Shown: one piece after another, positions 18,617 through 25,773 of the stretch
Numbering within the stretch: the first letter of the stretch is position 1
Layout: every line of letters starts with the position of its first letter
Source: a virus
Reading direction: 5' to 3' (one strand)
DNA: 34,608 nucleotides
Virus record (IMG/VR): IMGVR_UViG_3300030098_002634
Span: 1 to 34,608 of that record
Notes under the pieces: generated by a model
What the model saw: only the letters and a program-made list of their open reading frames with translations
The model's database searches: none
Told to the model about the DNA's origin: nothing
Made by a program: the position numbers and the translations under genes

Positions 18617-19365
18617 AATAGTTTTGTCTGTTGTTTATCTACCTCTTCCCAGGGATTTAACTTAAGCTCTTCAACCTTATAATACACTCTTGCGATGTTT
18701 CTCCATTCTTTTACATACATAGGTCTCAATGTTTTTTTGTTCTGAGCTGCAATCAAATCAACTTGTTTCATTAGATTTCTAAGATTAAATTCATCTAATG
18801 TGTTAATGTTGTAAAATCTTTTAACATAATCTAAACGCTTCCAACGCTTATGGCCTAACTCTCCAAATGTAATAATCAAACCTTTCTTAACCAGTTTCAA
18901 AGATAAATCAAAACATTCGTATGCGGATCCAAAGGGGTCTAAGTCAATTAAGTCAAACTTTTTTCCATCATAATACATTTTACATAACAGTTTTAAAGAA
19001 GGTAGATTAAAATCACAATTAGTAAATTCTTTGTTTTTATCATTAGTAGTTAAAATTATATCTTGTAGCAATCGTTCTTTGTAATTTTTGTAAAACGATT
19101 CTTCTCCAGCATATAAATCTAAAACGTTTGTAGGTTGAATATTAAGTAAATACTCTGTGTTAGTTTTGTATTTGTCTTTACGATGTTTATCATTATATGT
19201 AGTGTTACTTTTGTTTAATCTTTTAAGTTTTATCTGGATTGACACTTCTGTTCTATCAAGTTTTTTGGCTATATCTTTGTTAGATAATCCTTTTGCTTTT
19301 AATTCTTTAAGAGCTTTGATGTCGTCATCATCCCATTTGCGTGGTTTACTTTTTGTAACGTGCAT
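18613..19365 (-). CDS. HTH plus Trm1-like SAM methyltransferase
   Basis: This 250-residue protein has an N-terminal helix-turn-helix (about 10-50, with LSNKDIAKKLDRTEVSIQIKL) followed by a Rossmann methyltransferase domain. Motif I is VLDLYAG (81-87) and motif IV is DLDPFGS (141-147). DPFGS is characteristic of the Trm1 family, which dimethylates guanosine 26 of tRNA. Cellular Trm1 is longer (about 370 residues or more) and carries a C-terminal domain missing here, so the substrate may differ. The HTH could direct it to DNA. Its start overlaps the stop of the upstream methylase (TAATG), so both are co-expressed leftward. Confidence 0.65.
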   Translation of the reverse strand: MHVTKSKPRKWDDDDIKALKELKAKGLSNKDIAKKLDRTEVSIQIKLKRLNKSNTTYNDKHRKDKYKTNTEYLLNIQPTNVLDLYAGEESFYKNYKERLLQDIILTTNDKNKEFTNCDFNLPSLKLLCKMYYDGKKFDLIDLDPFGSAYECFDLSLKLVKKGLIITFGELGHKRWKRLDYVKRFYNINTLDEFNLRNLMKQVDLIAAQNKKTLRPMYVKEWRNIARVYYKVEELKLNPWEEVDKQQTKLF

Positions 19366-20093
19366 TACATCAACCTCGTTTGTGCTAATATGTCATCCCA
19401 TATTGGTTTTAGGTTTTCATTGATGTCGCATCCCCAGGCTTCACGTTCCAAATTATTTGCTGCAATTAATGTACTGCCTGAGCCACACATAGGATCTACT
19501 ACTAAATCTCCATTATCAGTAGTTGTTAATATTAATCTACTAAGTAATTCAAACGGTATCTGATTTACATAGTTTAGCTTTTCTTTAGCGTTAAACTTAC
19601 AGATGTTAATATCCCACCAATTATAGAGATTGCATCCACGTTTGCCTTTAGCTAATTGCTTTTGTATTCTTTTATCATCAAGATTCTTATATGGTTGAAC
19701 TACTGCGTCTATCTTTATTTTTGGTTCTTCTTTGACTAACCAAAGCACAGCTCTACTTGCTTTAGTAAATCGTTTACTTGAGAATCCAAAGTTACTATTG
19801 TAGACCCAAGTTATCCATTGATGTGTGTTCCATTGAGTATCTTTTATTGTAGAATAGAGTTCAGCAGTTACTTCAGGATAGTTTATCATAAAGAAAGATG
19901 CCGAATCCTTAGATACATCATATGCAATATCTAATACTTCTTTTATTGTTTGTTTATACTCTTCAGGGTCTAAGTTGTCTTTGTATTTAGATTGGTAATC
20001 AAATTTGATGTTATATGGCGGATCCATAATAAACGTTTGAACATCTTTAACATTAGGCAATGCCTTTCTAAAATCGTTTAGTTCAAAGTCCAT
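19365..20093 (-). CDS. N6-adenine / N4-cytosine DNA methyltransferase (beta class)
   Basis: This 242-residue protein has the catalytic motif DPPY at residues 24-27 and the SAM-binding motif DPMCGSG at 200-206. This order (IV before I) defines the beta group of amino-methyltransferases (N6_N4_Mtase family). The C-terminal GCDIN strand binds SAM. No restriction endonuclease neighbours it, so it is an orphan methylase that probably protects viral DNA from host restriction or marks it for regulation. It overlaps the small zinc protein upstream by 11 bases. Confidence 0.88.
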   Translation of the reverse strand: MDFELNDFRKALPNVKDVQTFIMDPPYNIKFDYQSKYKDNLDPEEYKQTIKEVLDIAYDVSKDSASFFMINYPEVTAELYSTIKDTQWNTHQWITWVYNSNFGFSSKRFTKASRAVLWLVKEEPKIKIDAVVQPYKNLDDKRIQKQLAKGKRGCNLYNWWDINICKFNAKEKLNYVNQIPFELLSRLILTTTDNGDLVVDPMCGSGSTLIAANNLEREAWGCDINENLKPIWDDILAQTRLM

Positions 20094-20202
20094 AATAACC
20101 TTTTACGTGACATTCTATGCATTCTTCACAACCAAATTCATGTGAAACAAATTCAAAAAGCTCATCTTCGTCAAATTCTTGTTTACAATAAAAGCAGTTC
20201 AT
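20083..20202 (-). CDS. Small zinc protein, paralogue of the rightward copy at 21021
   Basis: This 39-residue protein begins MNCFYCKQEFDEDEL and has a second CEEC pair about 20 residues later, making a two-knuckle zinc site. It is preceded by a very strong GGGGAGGTGAGTG ribosome site. The rightward operon encodes a clear paralogue with the same opening at 21021. Probable function is protein or nucleic-acid binding. No family is recognised. Confidence 0.7.
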   Translation of the reverse strand: MNCFYCKQEFDEDELFEFVSHEFGCEECIECHVKGYYGL

Positions 20203-20242
20203 CACTCACCTCCCCGATCAAGTGTTACTTTTTCTATTGTTC

Positions 20243-20347
20243 TTAGTTCCCACCATTGTTTAGCTCCATATCGTTTTTTACAGGAAGCCCATGCTTTCCA
20301 TAGTGTTCAGCCATCTCATCAAAGAGGTCTTTCTTTTCTTTACTCAT
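20243..20347 (-). CDS. Micro-protein, 34 residues
   Basis: The start ATG overlaps the previous stop as ATGA, and the frame reads MSKEKKDLFDEMAEHYGKHG near its beginning. Charged and helical. It is supported by coupling with its upstream neighbour, and has no recognised family. Confidence 0.5.
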   Translation of the reverse strand: MSKEKKDLFDEMAEHYGKHGLPVKNDMELNNGGN

Positions 20348-20478
20348 TTTTTAGGGTATCTCCTAGTAAAACTACCTTCACCACAATCTTTGCAGTAACG
20401 ATATTCACGGTAATTTACATAACGGATCATGTTATATCCTGTGTTGTTGCATACACACTCTGTTATTTCTTTAGTCAT
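20344..20478 (-). CDS. Small zinc protein, CxC / CxxC type
   Basis: This 44-residue protein has CVC at about 8-10 and CKDC at about 29-32, giving a four-cysteine zinc site, then a basic tail (FTRRYPKK). It is second in the leftward operon and is linked to the next gene by ATGA overlap. Confidence 0.6.
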   Translation of the reverse strand: MTKEITECVCNNTGYNMIRYVNYREYRYCKDCGEGSFTRRYPKK

Positions 20479-20517
20479 TTAATCCTCGTCACATTCGCAT
20501 TTTTGGTTGTTTGTCAT
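20479..20517 (-). CDS. Leader-type micro-ORF (MTNNQKCECDED)
   Basis: This 12-residue frame is the first after the leftward promoter. Its ATG follows the AGGAAACA leader element shared with two other mRNAs, which argues that the start is used. It has a CxC pair. It may be a leader peptide or a minimal metal-binding peptide. Confidence 0.4.
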   Translation of the reverse strand: MTNNQKCECDED

Positions 20518-20552
20518 TTTTGTTTGTTTCCTTTGCCACATCTTTTGTGTGG
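20515..20552 (-). promoter_or_regulatory. Leader element: hairpin plus AGGAAACA
   Basis: Read leftward, the leader has a 5-bp hairpin CCACA/TGTGG (20552-20536) followed by CAAAGGAAACAAACAAAA and the ATG. The same arrangement of hairpin, AGGAAACA, A-run and ATGA occurs at 20642-20669 and 27172-27202. Confidence 0.5.
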
Positions 20553-20570
20553 TAATTCTAAGATAGGGTA

Positions 20571-20582
20571 GGGATATATAAG
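20571..20582 (-). promoter_or_regulatory. Leftward archaeal TATA box
   Basis: On the minus strand this reads CTTATATATCCC. A transcript start about 25 bases further left (near 20548) would give a leader of about 30 bases before ATG 20517. It drives the leftward operon of zinc proteins and methylases. Confidence 0.6.
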
Positions 20583-20610
20583 CTTTATGCTATTTGAGTT
20601 AGAGGGGTAA

Positions 20611-20624
20611 AGTATATATAACCC
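20611..20624 (+). promoter_or_regulatory. Rightward archaeal TATA box
   Basis: The sequence AGTATATATAACCC is a TATA box of the TATATAACCC type seen at three other places (25841, 27147, 32435). The expected transcript start is near 20642. Together with the leftward box at 20571 it forms a compact divergent promoter. Confidence 0.65.
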
Positions 20625-20641
20625 CTTGTTATCTTAAGTTT

Positions 20642-20669
20642 GCCCTAAAAGGGTAGGAAACAAAAAATG
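20642..20669 (+). promoter_or_regulatory. Leader element: hairpin plus AGGAAACA
   Basis: A CCCT/AGGG hairpin (20643-20653) overlaps AAAGGGTAGGAAACA (20648-20662), followed by an A-run and ATG at 20667. The same 15 bases recur exactly at 27180-27194 before another promoter-proximal gene. Confidence 0.55.
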
Positions 20670-20939
20670 AAAACAGCACAACAACACCTGGCAAACTTAA
20701 AAGCCAGTCAAAAAGGAAAAGCATATCCTAGAAAAGATAAAATGTTAAGTCTTATTTGGGATCAAAAAGGATTAGGCTCAGTTAGTTCTTTTGAGATATT
20801 GCCAATAGTTAGAAGTTGGTATGATAAAATATTAGAAGAATGTGGTGGTAGAGAAAACCTAAGTTTTGGAACTTTTCAAAGAGATGGTGAAACTGCAAGA
20901 GAATATCTAAAAAGGAGATATAAGATCGATGAAGTGTAA
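20667..20939 (+). CDS. Hypothetical first gene of the rightward operon
   Basis: This 90-residue, basic protein is helical at its N-terminus (MKTAQQHLANLKASQKGKAY) and at its C-terminus (GETAREYLKRRYKI). It follows a clear promoter and leader. The high positive charge suggests nucleic-acid binding, but no family is recognised. The next start lies inside its 3' end. Confidence 0.7.
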   Translation: MKTAQQHLANLKASQKGKAYPRKDKMLSLIWDQKGLGSVSSFEILPIVRSWYDKILEECGGRENLSFGTFQRDGETAREYLKRRYKIDEV

Positions 20940-21024
20940 CTGTACTAAAGTAGAATATCACGACATGGGCTTTGGCCCTATGAAATGGATATTATGTGAG
21001 TGTCCTGAAGAGGAGGAAAAATGA
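20929..21024 (+). CDS. Micro-protein with paired CxC motifs
   Basis: This 31-residue frame has CNC near the start and CEC near the end, enough for one zinc. The last codons form the GAGGAGG ribosome site for the next gene. It overlaps both neighbours. Confidence 0.5.
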   Translation: MKCNCTKVEYHDMGFGPMKWILCECPEEEEK

Positions 21025-21134
21025 ACTGCTTTTATTGTAAAGATGAATACTCTGAAGATGAGCTTATTGATTATATTACTGGAGAGCTTGGATGTGATGA
21101 TTGTATTGAAGAACTTTATGGAGGTTTGTTATGA
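21021..21134 (+). CDS. Small zinc protein, paralogue of the leftward copy at 20083
   Basis: This 37-residue protein begins MNCFYCKDEYSEDEL and has CDDC about 20 residues later. It is clearly homologous to the leftward gene at 20083-20202 in opening motif, spacing and acidic middle. It is coupled to both neighbours by ATGA. Duplication into divergent operons suggests that both sides need the activity. Confidence 0.7.
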   Translation: MNCFYCKDEYSEDELIDYITGELGCDDCIEELYGGLL

Positions 21135-21280
21135 ACTGTATTAAATGCGGAGGAACAATAGGAGCTGAAACAATAGATGCAGGTTCTTACGATTGTTGTA
21201 TCTTAAGTTGTTTAGCTTGTGGAACTATTGTAGATAAAACCTGGAATAAAAAATCTAAGGAGGAATTAAATGCTAACTGA
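21131..21280 (+). CDS. Small zinc-ribbon protein
   Basis: This 49-residue protein has CIKCG at 3-7 and CLACG at about 27-31, the pattern of a zinc ribbon such as those in TFS/TFIIB or ribosomal proteins. Extra cysteines (CC at 22-23) lie between. Its end carries AAGGAGG for the next gene. A role in transcription or RNA binding is possible but not shown. Confidence 0.6.
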   Translation: MNCIKCGGTIGAETIDAGSYDCCILSCLACGTIVDKTWNKKSKEELNAN

Positions 21281-21503
21281 TAGTTATACAATAAAAATGG
21301 GCATTACTGTTGCAGGAGCTAAGCAATACGAATCGATCCGTGTTGATGTTAGCGAGACAGTCTCATTAGACCCTTCGGAACAGTCAGATATACAATTACA
21401 ACAGGCAAGCTTTAGACAGCTAAGAAAAGACCTTAAGGTCAAAGTATTAGAGGCTGTGGCAGATGCTAAGGAAGCTGCAGCATTATCAAGAGGTAGTGTA
21501 TGA
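21270..21503 (+). CDS. Hypothetical protein
   Basis: This 77-residue protein has a strand-rich start (SYTIKMGITVAGAKQYESIR) followed by a long C-terminal helix. An AAGGAGG site lies upstream. The strand-then-helix layout recurs in small viral early proteins, but no family is recognised. Confidence 0.65.
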   Translation: MLTDSYTIKMGITVAGAKQYESIRVDVSETVSLDPSEQSDIQLQQASFRQLRKDLKVKVLEAVADAKEAAALSRGSV

Positions 21504-21691
21504 GTGATCCGAGAGATATCTGGATTGTTGTTCTAAATGAAATGCGAGAACACGTTAAGATGTTTGCAAATAAGAATGTTATGGAATTTAAAGACAAAGA
21601 ATACGAAGCTTTTGCTGTAGGACTTGGAATGGTTGATGTTCTTTGTAAACGTATGATTGAAGATATTATGGAGGGCAAAGATGGGGAGTGA
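21500..21691 (+). CDS. Hypothetical helical protein
   Basis: This 63-residue protein is helical throughout (IWIVVLNEMREHVKMF, then VDVLCKRMIEDIMEG). It is coupled by ATGA to the previous gene and overlaps the next start at 21681. Confidence 0.6.
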   Translation: MSDPRDIWIVVLNEMREHVKMFANKNVMEFKDKEYEAFAVGLGMVDVLCKRMIEDIMEGKDGE

Positions 21692-21782
21692 TTATTGGCG
21701 TTGCAAAGGATGTGGTGCAGTTCTTTCTACTAAAGACATAGAAGAGCATGGTAGCTTTTGTTGGGAGTGTAGAAATGAGTGA
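21681..21782 (+). CDS. Small zinc-ribbon protein
   Basis: This 33-residue protein has CKGCG and, about 15 residues on, CWEC, plus a histidine between them. It overlaps both neighbours. Confidence 0.6.
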   Translation: MGSDYWRCKGCGAVLSTKDIEEHGSFCWECRNE

Positions 21783-21891
21783 ATTTACTACAGCACTTAT
21801 ACTGTCTGTATTTTTTCTAATAATGTTTATTGGAGGATTCTGGTTAGGCGTTTACTGGCAAATAGGGAGGGATGAAGATGGAAGATTATAA
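21775..21891 (+). CDS. Single-span membrane micro-protein
   Basis: This 38-residue protein has one hydrophobic helix (about 5-28, with LILSVFFLIMFIGGFWLGVY) and an acidic tail. It starts inside the previous gene and ends inside the next. A modulator of a membrane protein or a lysis factor are options. Confidence 0.55.
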   Translation: MSEFTTALILSVFFLIMFIGGFWLGVYWQIGRDEDGRL

Positions 21892-22051
21892 ACCATATAA
21901 ATGTAATATGTGTGATAACTTAGGCATTCGTCAATTTTGTTACGAATGTAAAAAACATCATGGACATGGTTTAGTTTGCCTGGATAAAGAATATAAGAAT
22001 GGTAGCTACGCTTGGTGGCTTTGCAACAAGTGTTCCGAGAGAGAACAATGA
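21878..22051 (+). CDS. Small multi-knuckle zinc protein
   Basis: This 57-residue protein has CNMC, CYEC, a His pair, one further Cys and CNKC. Nine potential ligands allow two zinc ions. The spacing resembles treble-clef or RING-like folds. No family is recognised. Confidence 0.6.
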   Translation: MEDYKPYKCNMCDNLGIRQFCYECKKHHGHGLVCLDKEYKNGSYAWWLCNKCSEREQ

Positions 22052-22122
22052 CAGAACTTGATCCTGACGAATTAGTAAAGAAATGGCAAAAAATAGTAAA
22101 AAAACTAAGGGAGGAGTTATAA
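22048..22122 (+). CDS. Micro-protein, 24 residues
   Basis: A coupled helical, charged peptide (DELVKKWQKIVKKLREEL). Its end contains a GGGAGGAG sequence. It is the last frame of this run before the AT-only spacer. Confidence 0.4.
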   Translation: MTELDPDELVKKWQKIVKKLREEL

Positions 22123-22219
22123 TTATATCTTATATAATATAAATAAGAAATTATATATTATATATAAGAAAAAAGTATTTAACAGGTTACTTTATGATTA
22201 TGCTCCAGAGGTATTAAAA
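22123..22219 (+). promoter_or_regulatory. AT-only spacer with imperfect inverted repeat (promoter/operator)
   Basis: The first 48 bases are nearly all A/T and hold CTTATATAAT (22129-22138) and ATTATATATAAG (22157-22168), two arms of an imperfect inverted repeat. Several TATA-like boxes lie upstream of the gene at 22220. It may be a promoter with operator for the ribbon-helix-helix genes that follow. An origin is a weaker possibility. Confidence 0.45.
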
Positions 22220-22795
22220 ATGGGTAGAGGTAGAAAGAATAAAGATGAGGTAAGAATAGTTAGAGGCATATCTGTTTCACCTTCGTTTTGGCAACGATTC
22301 AAAGCATGGTGTAGAGGTAAATCTATGTCTGAAATGATAGAGATTGCTATCCTTAGAATGATGGATGAACAGAATGATGTATTATCCTTAACGCTACAAA
22401 CTGAAGAGTTAAGATCAACGATTTCGTCTAAACGATTTGAATATAAGAAAATGCAAGCTGAATTAGAAAATGAAGAACATAACTTAGCAGTGTTAGAAGA
22501 AAGGTTATCTGAGATTAAGATGTCAGAAAAAGCTATTGAAGTTCAAGCAGCTAATGATAAGTCTTGGATGTTAGCTTTCAAAGAAAAAAAGATAGGTTCT
22601 ATTAAACGTAGTTTTCCTAGATTTGTAGAAGAAGGAACAGACTATGCAGGGTTGTTACCATCTATTGATATATTAAAACAAAGAACAGATATACTAGATG
22701 GCTTTAATCCCGTACAAACTCAAATGGCTTGGATAGCATTAAAATATCCAGAAGATGATTGGCAGTTTTGGTTAAAAGAAAGGAGAGTTATATAA
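22220..22795 (+). CDS. Ribbon-helix-helix-like protein with coiled coil
   Basis: This 191-residue protein has at about residues 12-50 a strand (VRIVRGISVSP), then two helices (WQRFKAWCRG, MSEMIEIAILRMM) that fit a ribbon-helix-helix DNA-binding domain. A charged coiled coil follows (about 55-110), then a C-terminal domain with WIALKYPEDDWQFWLK. The combination suggests a DNA-binding regulator or segregation-like factor that dimerises by the coil. The AT-rich inverted repeat just upstream could be its binding site (inference). Confidence 0.65.
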   Translation: MGRGRKNKDEVRIVRGISVSPSFWQRFKAWCRGKSMSEMIEIAILRMMDEQNDVLSLTLQTEELRSTISSKRFEYKKMQAELENEEHNLAVLEERLSEIKMSEKAIEVQAANDKSWMLAFKEKKIGSIKRSFPRFVEEGTDYAGLLPSIDILKQRTDILDGFNPVQTQMAWIALKYPEDDWQFWLKERRVI

Positions 22796-22817
22796 CCCTA
22801 TATGGGAGTAGGTAAAC

Positions 22818-22988
22818 ATGGCATACAAGAATAGACCATATCAGTATTTGCTCACGTTCCCGAAAGGAACAAAAAACAGTTGGGATGAGTTTAGTAAAAT
22901 AGCTCAACAACAAGGTAGACCCGTATCAGAGTTAGCTAGGCAAGTTATCAAGACCTATGTTAAAGAGTGGAATGGGCAACAAGACTAA
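22818..22988 (+). CDS. Small ribbon-helix-helix-like protein
   Basis: This 56-residue protein has a strand (YQYLLTFPKG), then helix WDEFSKIAQQQG, then turn RPVSELARQVI and helix. This pattern matches CopG/Arc-type regulators. It follows the larger RHH gene and overlaps the next ATG (TAATG). Confidence 0.6.
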   Translation: MAYKNRPYQYLLTFPKGTKNSWDEFSKIAQQQGRPVSELARQVIKTYVKEWNGQQD

Positions 22989-23131
22989 TGGCCCAAGAAG
23001 GTTATGGTAAATGGCATTATGGATTAGTAGATTTAAAATGTAAAAAATGTAATAAAACATTTAAACCATTAAGTCAAAGTTATGGTTACTTAGATAAAAT
23101 GGGATTTTGTATGTGGTGTGCAGGTGAATAA
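22988..23131 (+). CDS. Small zinc-ribbon protein
   Basis: This 47-residue protein has CKKC (about 18-21) and CMWC (about 41-44). It overlaps both neighbours by a TAATG junction. Placed directly before the small terminase. Confidence 0.6.
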   Translation: MAQEGYGKWHYGLVDLKCKKCNKTFKPLSQSYGYLDKMGFCMWCAGE

Positions 23132-23616
23132 TGCCTCGCTATAACGATACAATAAAAGAAGAAGCCAGGGCATTATATTTACAAGGAATGGGCTACAAAA
23201 CCATTGCAGCTAAATTAAGAGAACAACATCAAAACAAACTATCATTTACTTCAATTAAAAGATGGGCCGATAAAGAAAATTGGCAAGAGGTTTTAGAAAA
23301 ACAAAGAAAGGCTATACGTTCCGAAACGGATCGAAACGCAACCCGTTCTAATATAAAGAACATTAAGACCCTACAAGCTATACGTTCTAAATTTATTACT
23401 CAGTTAGAAACTAGTTCATCTGAAATACGCCCTTATGAAATGGTTTCAGTAATTAGAGAGCTACAGAGGTTAGAAGGTGCTAAAGATTTACAGGATACTT
23501 TAGTGGAAGAGGTTGCAGAGAAGTTGCCTGAAGCAATGAAAAAAGCTAAGATCCCGCAGAAGAAAATTAATCTTATAATTAGATATTGGGTAGAAATGGT
23601 TCAGGAGATGGAATGA
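23131..23616 (+). CDS. Terminase small subunit candidate
   Basis: This 161-residue protein has at residues about 7-50 a helix-turn-helix (EEARALYLQGMGYKTIAAKL, then SFTSIKRWADKENW) of the type in TerS and DNA-binding phage proteins. Helical oligomerisation segments fill the rest. It lies two genes upstream of the large subunit. TerS recognises viral DNA and starts packaging. The identification is by HTH, size and position. Confidence 0.65.
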   Translation: MPRYNDTIKEEARALYLQGMGYKTIAAKLREQHQNKLSFTSIKRWADKENWQEVLEKQRKAIRSETDRNATRSNIKNIKTLQAIRSKFITQLETSSSEIRPYEMVSVIRELQRLEGAKDLQDTLVEEVAEKLPEAMKKAKIPQKKINLIIRYWVEMVQEME

Positions 23617-24158
23617 AAGTTTTAGTTGCTTGTGAGTTTAGCGGTATAGTAAGAGATGCATTTAGAAACAAAGGACACGATGCTACAAGTTGTGATATTT
23701 TGCCAACAGATAAACCAGGTTTACATCATCAAGGCGATGTAAGAGATATTCTTAATAATGGCTGGGATTTAATGATAGCACATCCTCCCTGCACACATTT
23801 AGCAGTATCTGGTGCTAGGTGGTTTAAGGATAAACAAAAAGAGCAGAAAGAAGCATTAGATTTTGTAAGATTATTATTAGACGCACCAATAGATAAAATA
23901 GCATTAGAAAACCCAATATCAGTAATTAGCACAAAAATACGCAAACCAGACCAAATAATACAACCGTGGATGTTTGGTCATGGTGAAACCAAAGCAACTT
24001 GTTTTTGGTTAAAAAATTTATCTAAACTGCAACCTACTAAAATAGTAGAGGGTCGTGAAAATAGAATACACAAAATGCCACCTAGCAAGAATAGAGGCAA
24101 ATTACGAAGTATAACATATCAAGGGATTGCTAATGCAATGGCTAGTCAGTGGGGTTAA
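23613..24158 (+). CDS. Small C5-cytosine methyltransferase-like protein
   Basis: The true start is ATG 23613, overlapping the TerS stop (ATGA); an earlier in-frame start at 23586 would read through the TerS end. The 181-residue protein begins MKVLVACEFSGIVRDAF, motif I of C5 methylases, has the catalytic HPPC (motif IV) and ENPIS (motif VI). It is about half the size of a full Dcm and has no clear target-recognition domain. Such short forms are frequent in tailed viruses. It may modify viral cytosines, though a different substrate is possible. Confidence 0.7.
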   Translation: MKVLVACEFSGIVRDAFRNKGHDATSCDILPTDKPGLHHQGDVRDILNNGWDLMIAHPPCTHLAVSGARWFKDKQKEQKEALDFVRLLLDAPIDKIALENPISVISTKIRKPDQIIQPWMFGHGETKATCFWLKNLSKLQPTKIVEGRENRIHKMPPSKNRGKLRSITYQGIANAMASQWG

Positions 24159-24314
24159 ATGTTTAGGATCTGCGATAGTGAAACAGGAGAGGTAATATTT
24201 CAAACAGATGACATACAAAAGTTATCTGATTATATGGTTGCTAGAGATGCTAAGTATATTACAGTATCAAAGAACCAGGAGTATATTGACGAGTGTCTAA
24301 TATCGAAGGATTAG
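24159..24314 (+). CDS. Hypothetical 51-residue protein
   Basis: It begins MFRICDSETGEVIFQTDD and is followed by a helix and the strand AKYITVSKN. It directly follows the methylase stop and overlaps the terminase start at 24293. Its 3' part contains CCAGGAG, the likely ribosome site for the terminase. Confidence 0.55.
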   Translation: MFRICDSETGEVIFQTDDIQKLSDYMVARDAKYITVSKNQEYIDECLISKD

Positions 24315-25756
24315 AATTATTTACACAACACTTTTTAGCTAAAGGTTTAGCGGAGCAAGATCTTGATTTTATGGATTTTGCTAGCGATGTTCTTACAGAT
24401 TTTATGAGGCAAGAGCCTAGTGACTTTGTTCCATTAGGAAAGATGCATAAAGAATGGTATAACACAATTAATGATAACAAACATTACGTAGGAATAATGT
24501 GTGCAAGAGGCCATCTTAAGACTACATTTACTTTGACTTACTGTGCGTATATGATGCATAAATATCCTAACTTTAGAGCATTGTATGTATCTGCAACATT
24601 AGACCAGGCAATAGATAAGTTAGAACAGTTTGAAGAATTATGTAAACGTTCTTGGCGGTTGTCTAGTTTTATAAAAGGTAAAGAAGATGGCGGATCATGG
24701 AAAAAGAGTGAGAAGTTCTTTAACAATGGTAGTAGATTGAGAGCAGCTTCTACATCTAAATCTTTGGAAGGGCCACACGTTCATTTAATTATTTTAGATG
24801 ATATATTAGAGGAGTTTCCTAGAATGACGGATGATAGAGTTATTCATTATATCAAAAGAGTTGTGATGCCAATGCGGTTGCCTGAAGGCAAGATATTATT
24901 GATAGGAACACAAAAAAGAATAGGTGATGCTACGGATTGGGTAAGGCAGAGTCCTGATTGGTCGCACGTTTGGCATCCTGCTGTAAAAGAAGATGGAACA
25001 CCTAGATGGCCTGAATATTGGAATGAAGATAGATTAGAAGCAGAACGACATGCTATGGGTAGTAGAGCTTTTGAGTCAGAATATTTGTTGAATCCACTTG
25101 ATCCAGAAACCGCAGTTATTCCGTGGAATACAATAGAGCCTTGTTTAGATGAGTCAATAGGTTTTGGTAATCCCTTAGAAAAAACAGATATTGTTATAGG
25201 TGTTGATTTGGCAGTTGGATTAGATACTGCAAATGATGAAACTGCATATAGTGTATTGTCGTATGATAGAGATACAAAAATGCGTCACCTGATTTATCAG
25301 TGGTGTGGTAAGGTAAAAGCAGAAGGGGCAGGTTGGCTAACTGCTCAGGTAAAGAATTTGGTAGATTTAGCTAACAAATATAATCCAACAATGGTTATGG
25401 TAGAAACTAATGGGTTCCAAAGATTAGTAGCACACGCAGCTAAGGACTTAGCATCATTACCTGTTAAAGGGCATAGGACAGGTTCAGAAAAACATCACGC
25501 ACAGATTGGTATTCCTAGAATAGCGTTAGCATTAGAACAAGGCAAATATATTATACCCTGGAACAAAGAAGTGAATAAGGCAGGGCCAGTGGGATCAAGG
25601 AAATTGGTAGAAGGCTTGTCTAGGTTAATGTGGGGAAAGAACGGCAGGTTAGATGGACATACATCAGATGCAGTAATATCTTTGTGGATGTGTGAGTTGG
25701 CGTTGCAAGAAATAGATAAACGTGGGATACGAATAACAAGCTGGGATAACTTCTAG
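24293..25756 (+). CDS. terL: Terminase large subunit (TerL)
   Basis: This 487-residue protein starts at GTG (24293), inside the previous gene. The ATPase domain has a Walker A variant CARGHLKTT (70-78), Walker B LIILDD followed by E (165-173) and coupling motif LLIGTQKR. The RNase-H-like nuclease has acidic residues at D305 (VIGVDLAVG), E371 (VMVETNG) and D459 (GHTSDAV). TerL pumps viral DNA into the prohead and cuts it. Length and motif order match the family. A noncoding, highly structured region follows immediately. Confidence 0.93.
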   Translation: MSNIEGLELFTQHFLAKGLAEQDLDFMDFASDVLTDFMRQEPSDFVPLGKMHKEWYNTINDNKHYVGIMCARGHLKTTFTLTYCAYMMHKYPNFRALYVSATLDQAIDKLEQFEELCKRSWRLSSFIKGKEDGGSWKKSEKFFNNGSRLRAASTSKSLEGPHVHLIILDDILEEFPRMTDDRVIHYIKRVVMPMRLPEGKILLIGTQKRIGDATDWVRQSPDWSHVWHPAVKEDGTPRWPEYWNEDRLEAERHAMGSRAFESEYLLNPLDPETAVIPWNTIEPCLDESIGFGNPLEKTDIVIGVDLAVGLDTANDETAYSVLSYDRDTKMRHLIYQWCGKVKAEGAGWLTAQVKNLVDLANKYNPTMVMVETNGFQRLVAHAAKDLASLPVKGHRTGSEKHHAQIGIPRIALALEQGKYIIPWNKEVNKAGPVGSRKLVEGLSRLMWGKNGRLDGHTSDAVISLWMCELALQEIDKRGIRITSWDNF

Positions 25757-25773
25757 TTTCTATATGCCTTCGG

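Noticed and set aside
20179-20571. Rightward 130-residue frame
   Set aside because: It is the shadow of the leftward micro-genes, which have CxxC motifs, ribosome sites and ATGA couplings. Its own composition is implausible.
22123-22219. CRISPR or iteron array
   Set aside because: Only one imperfect inverted repeat is present, with no regular spacing and no nearby cas or replication gene.
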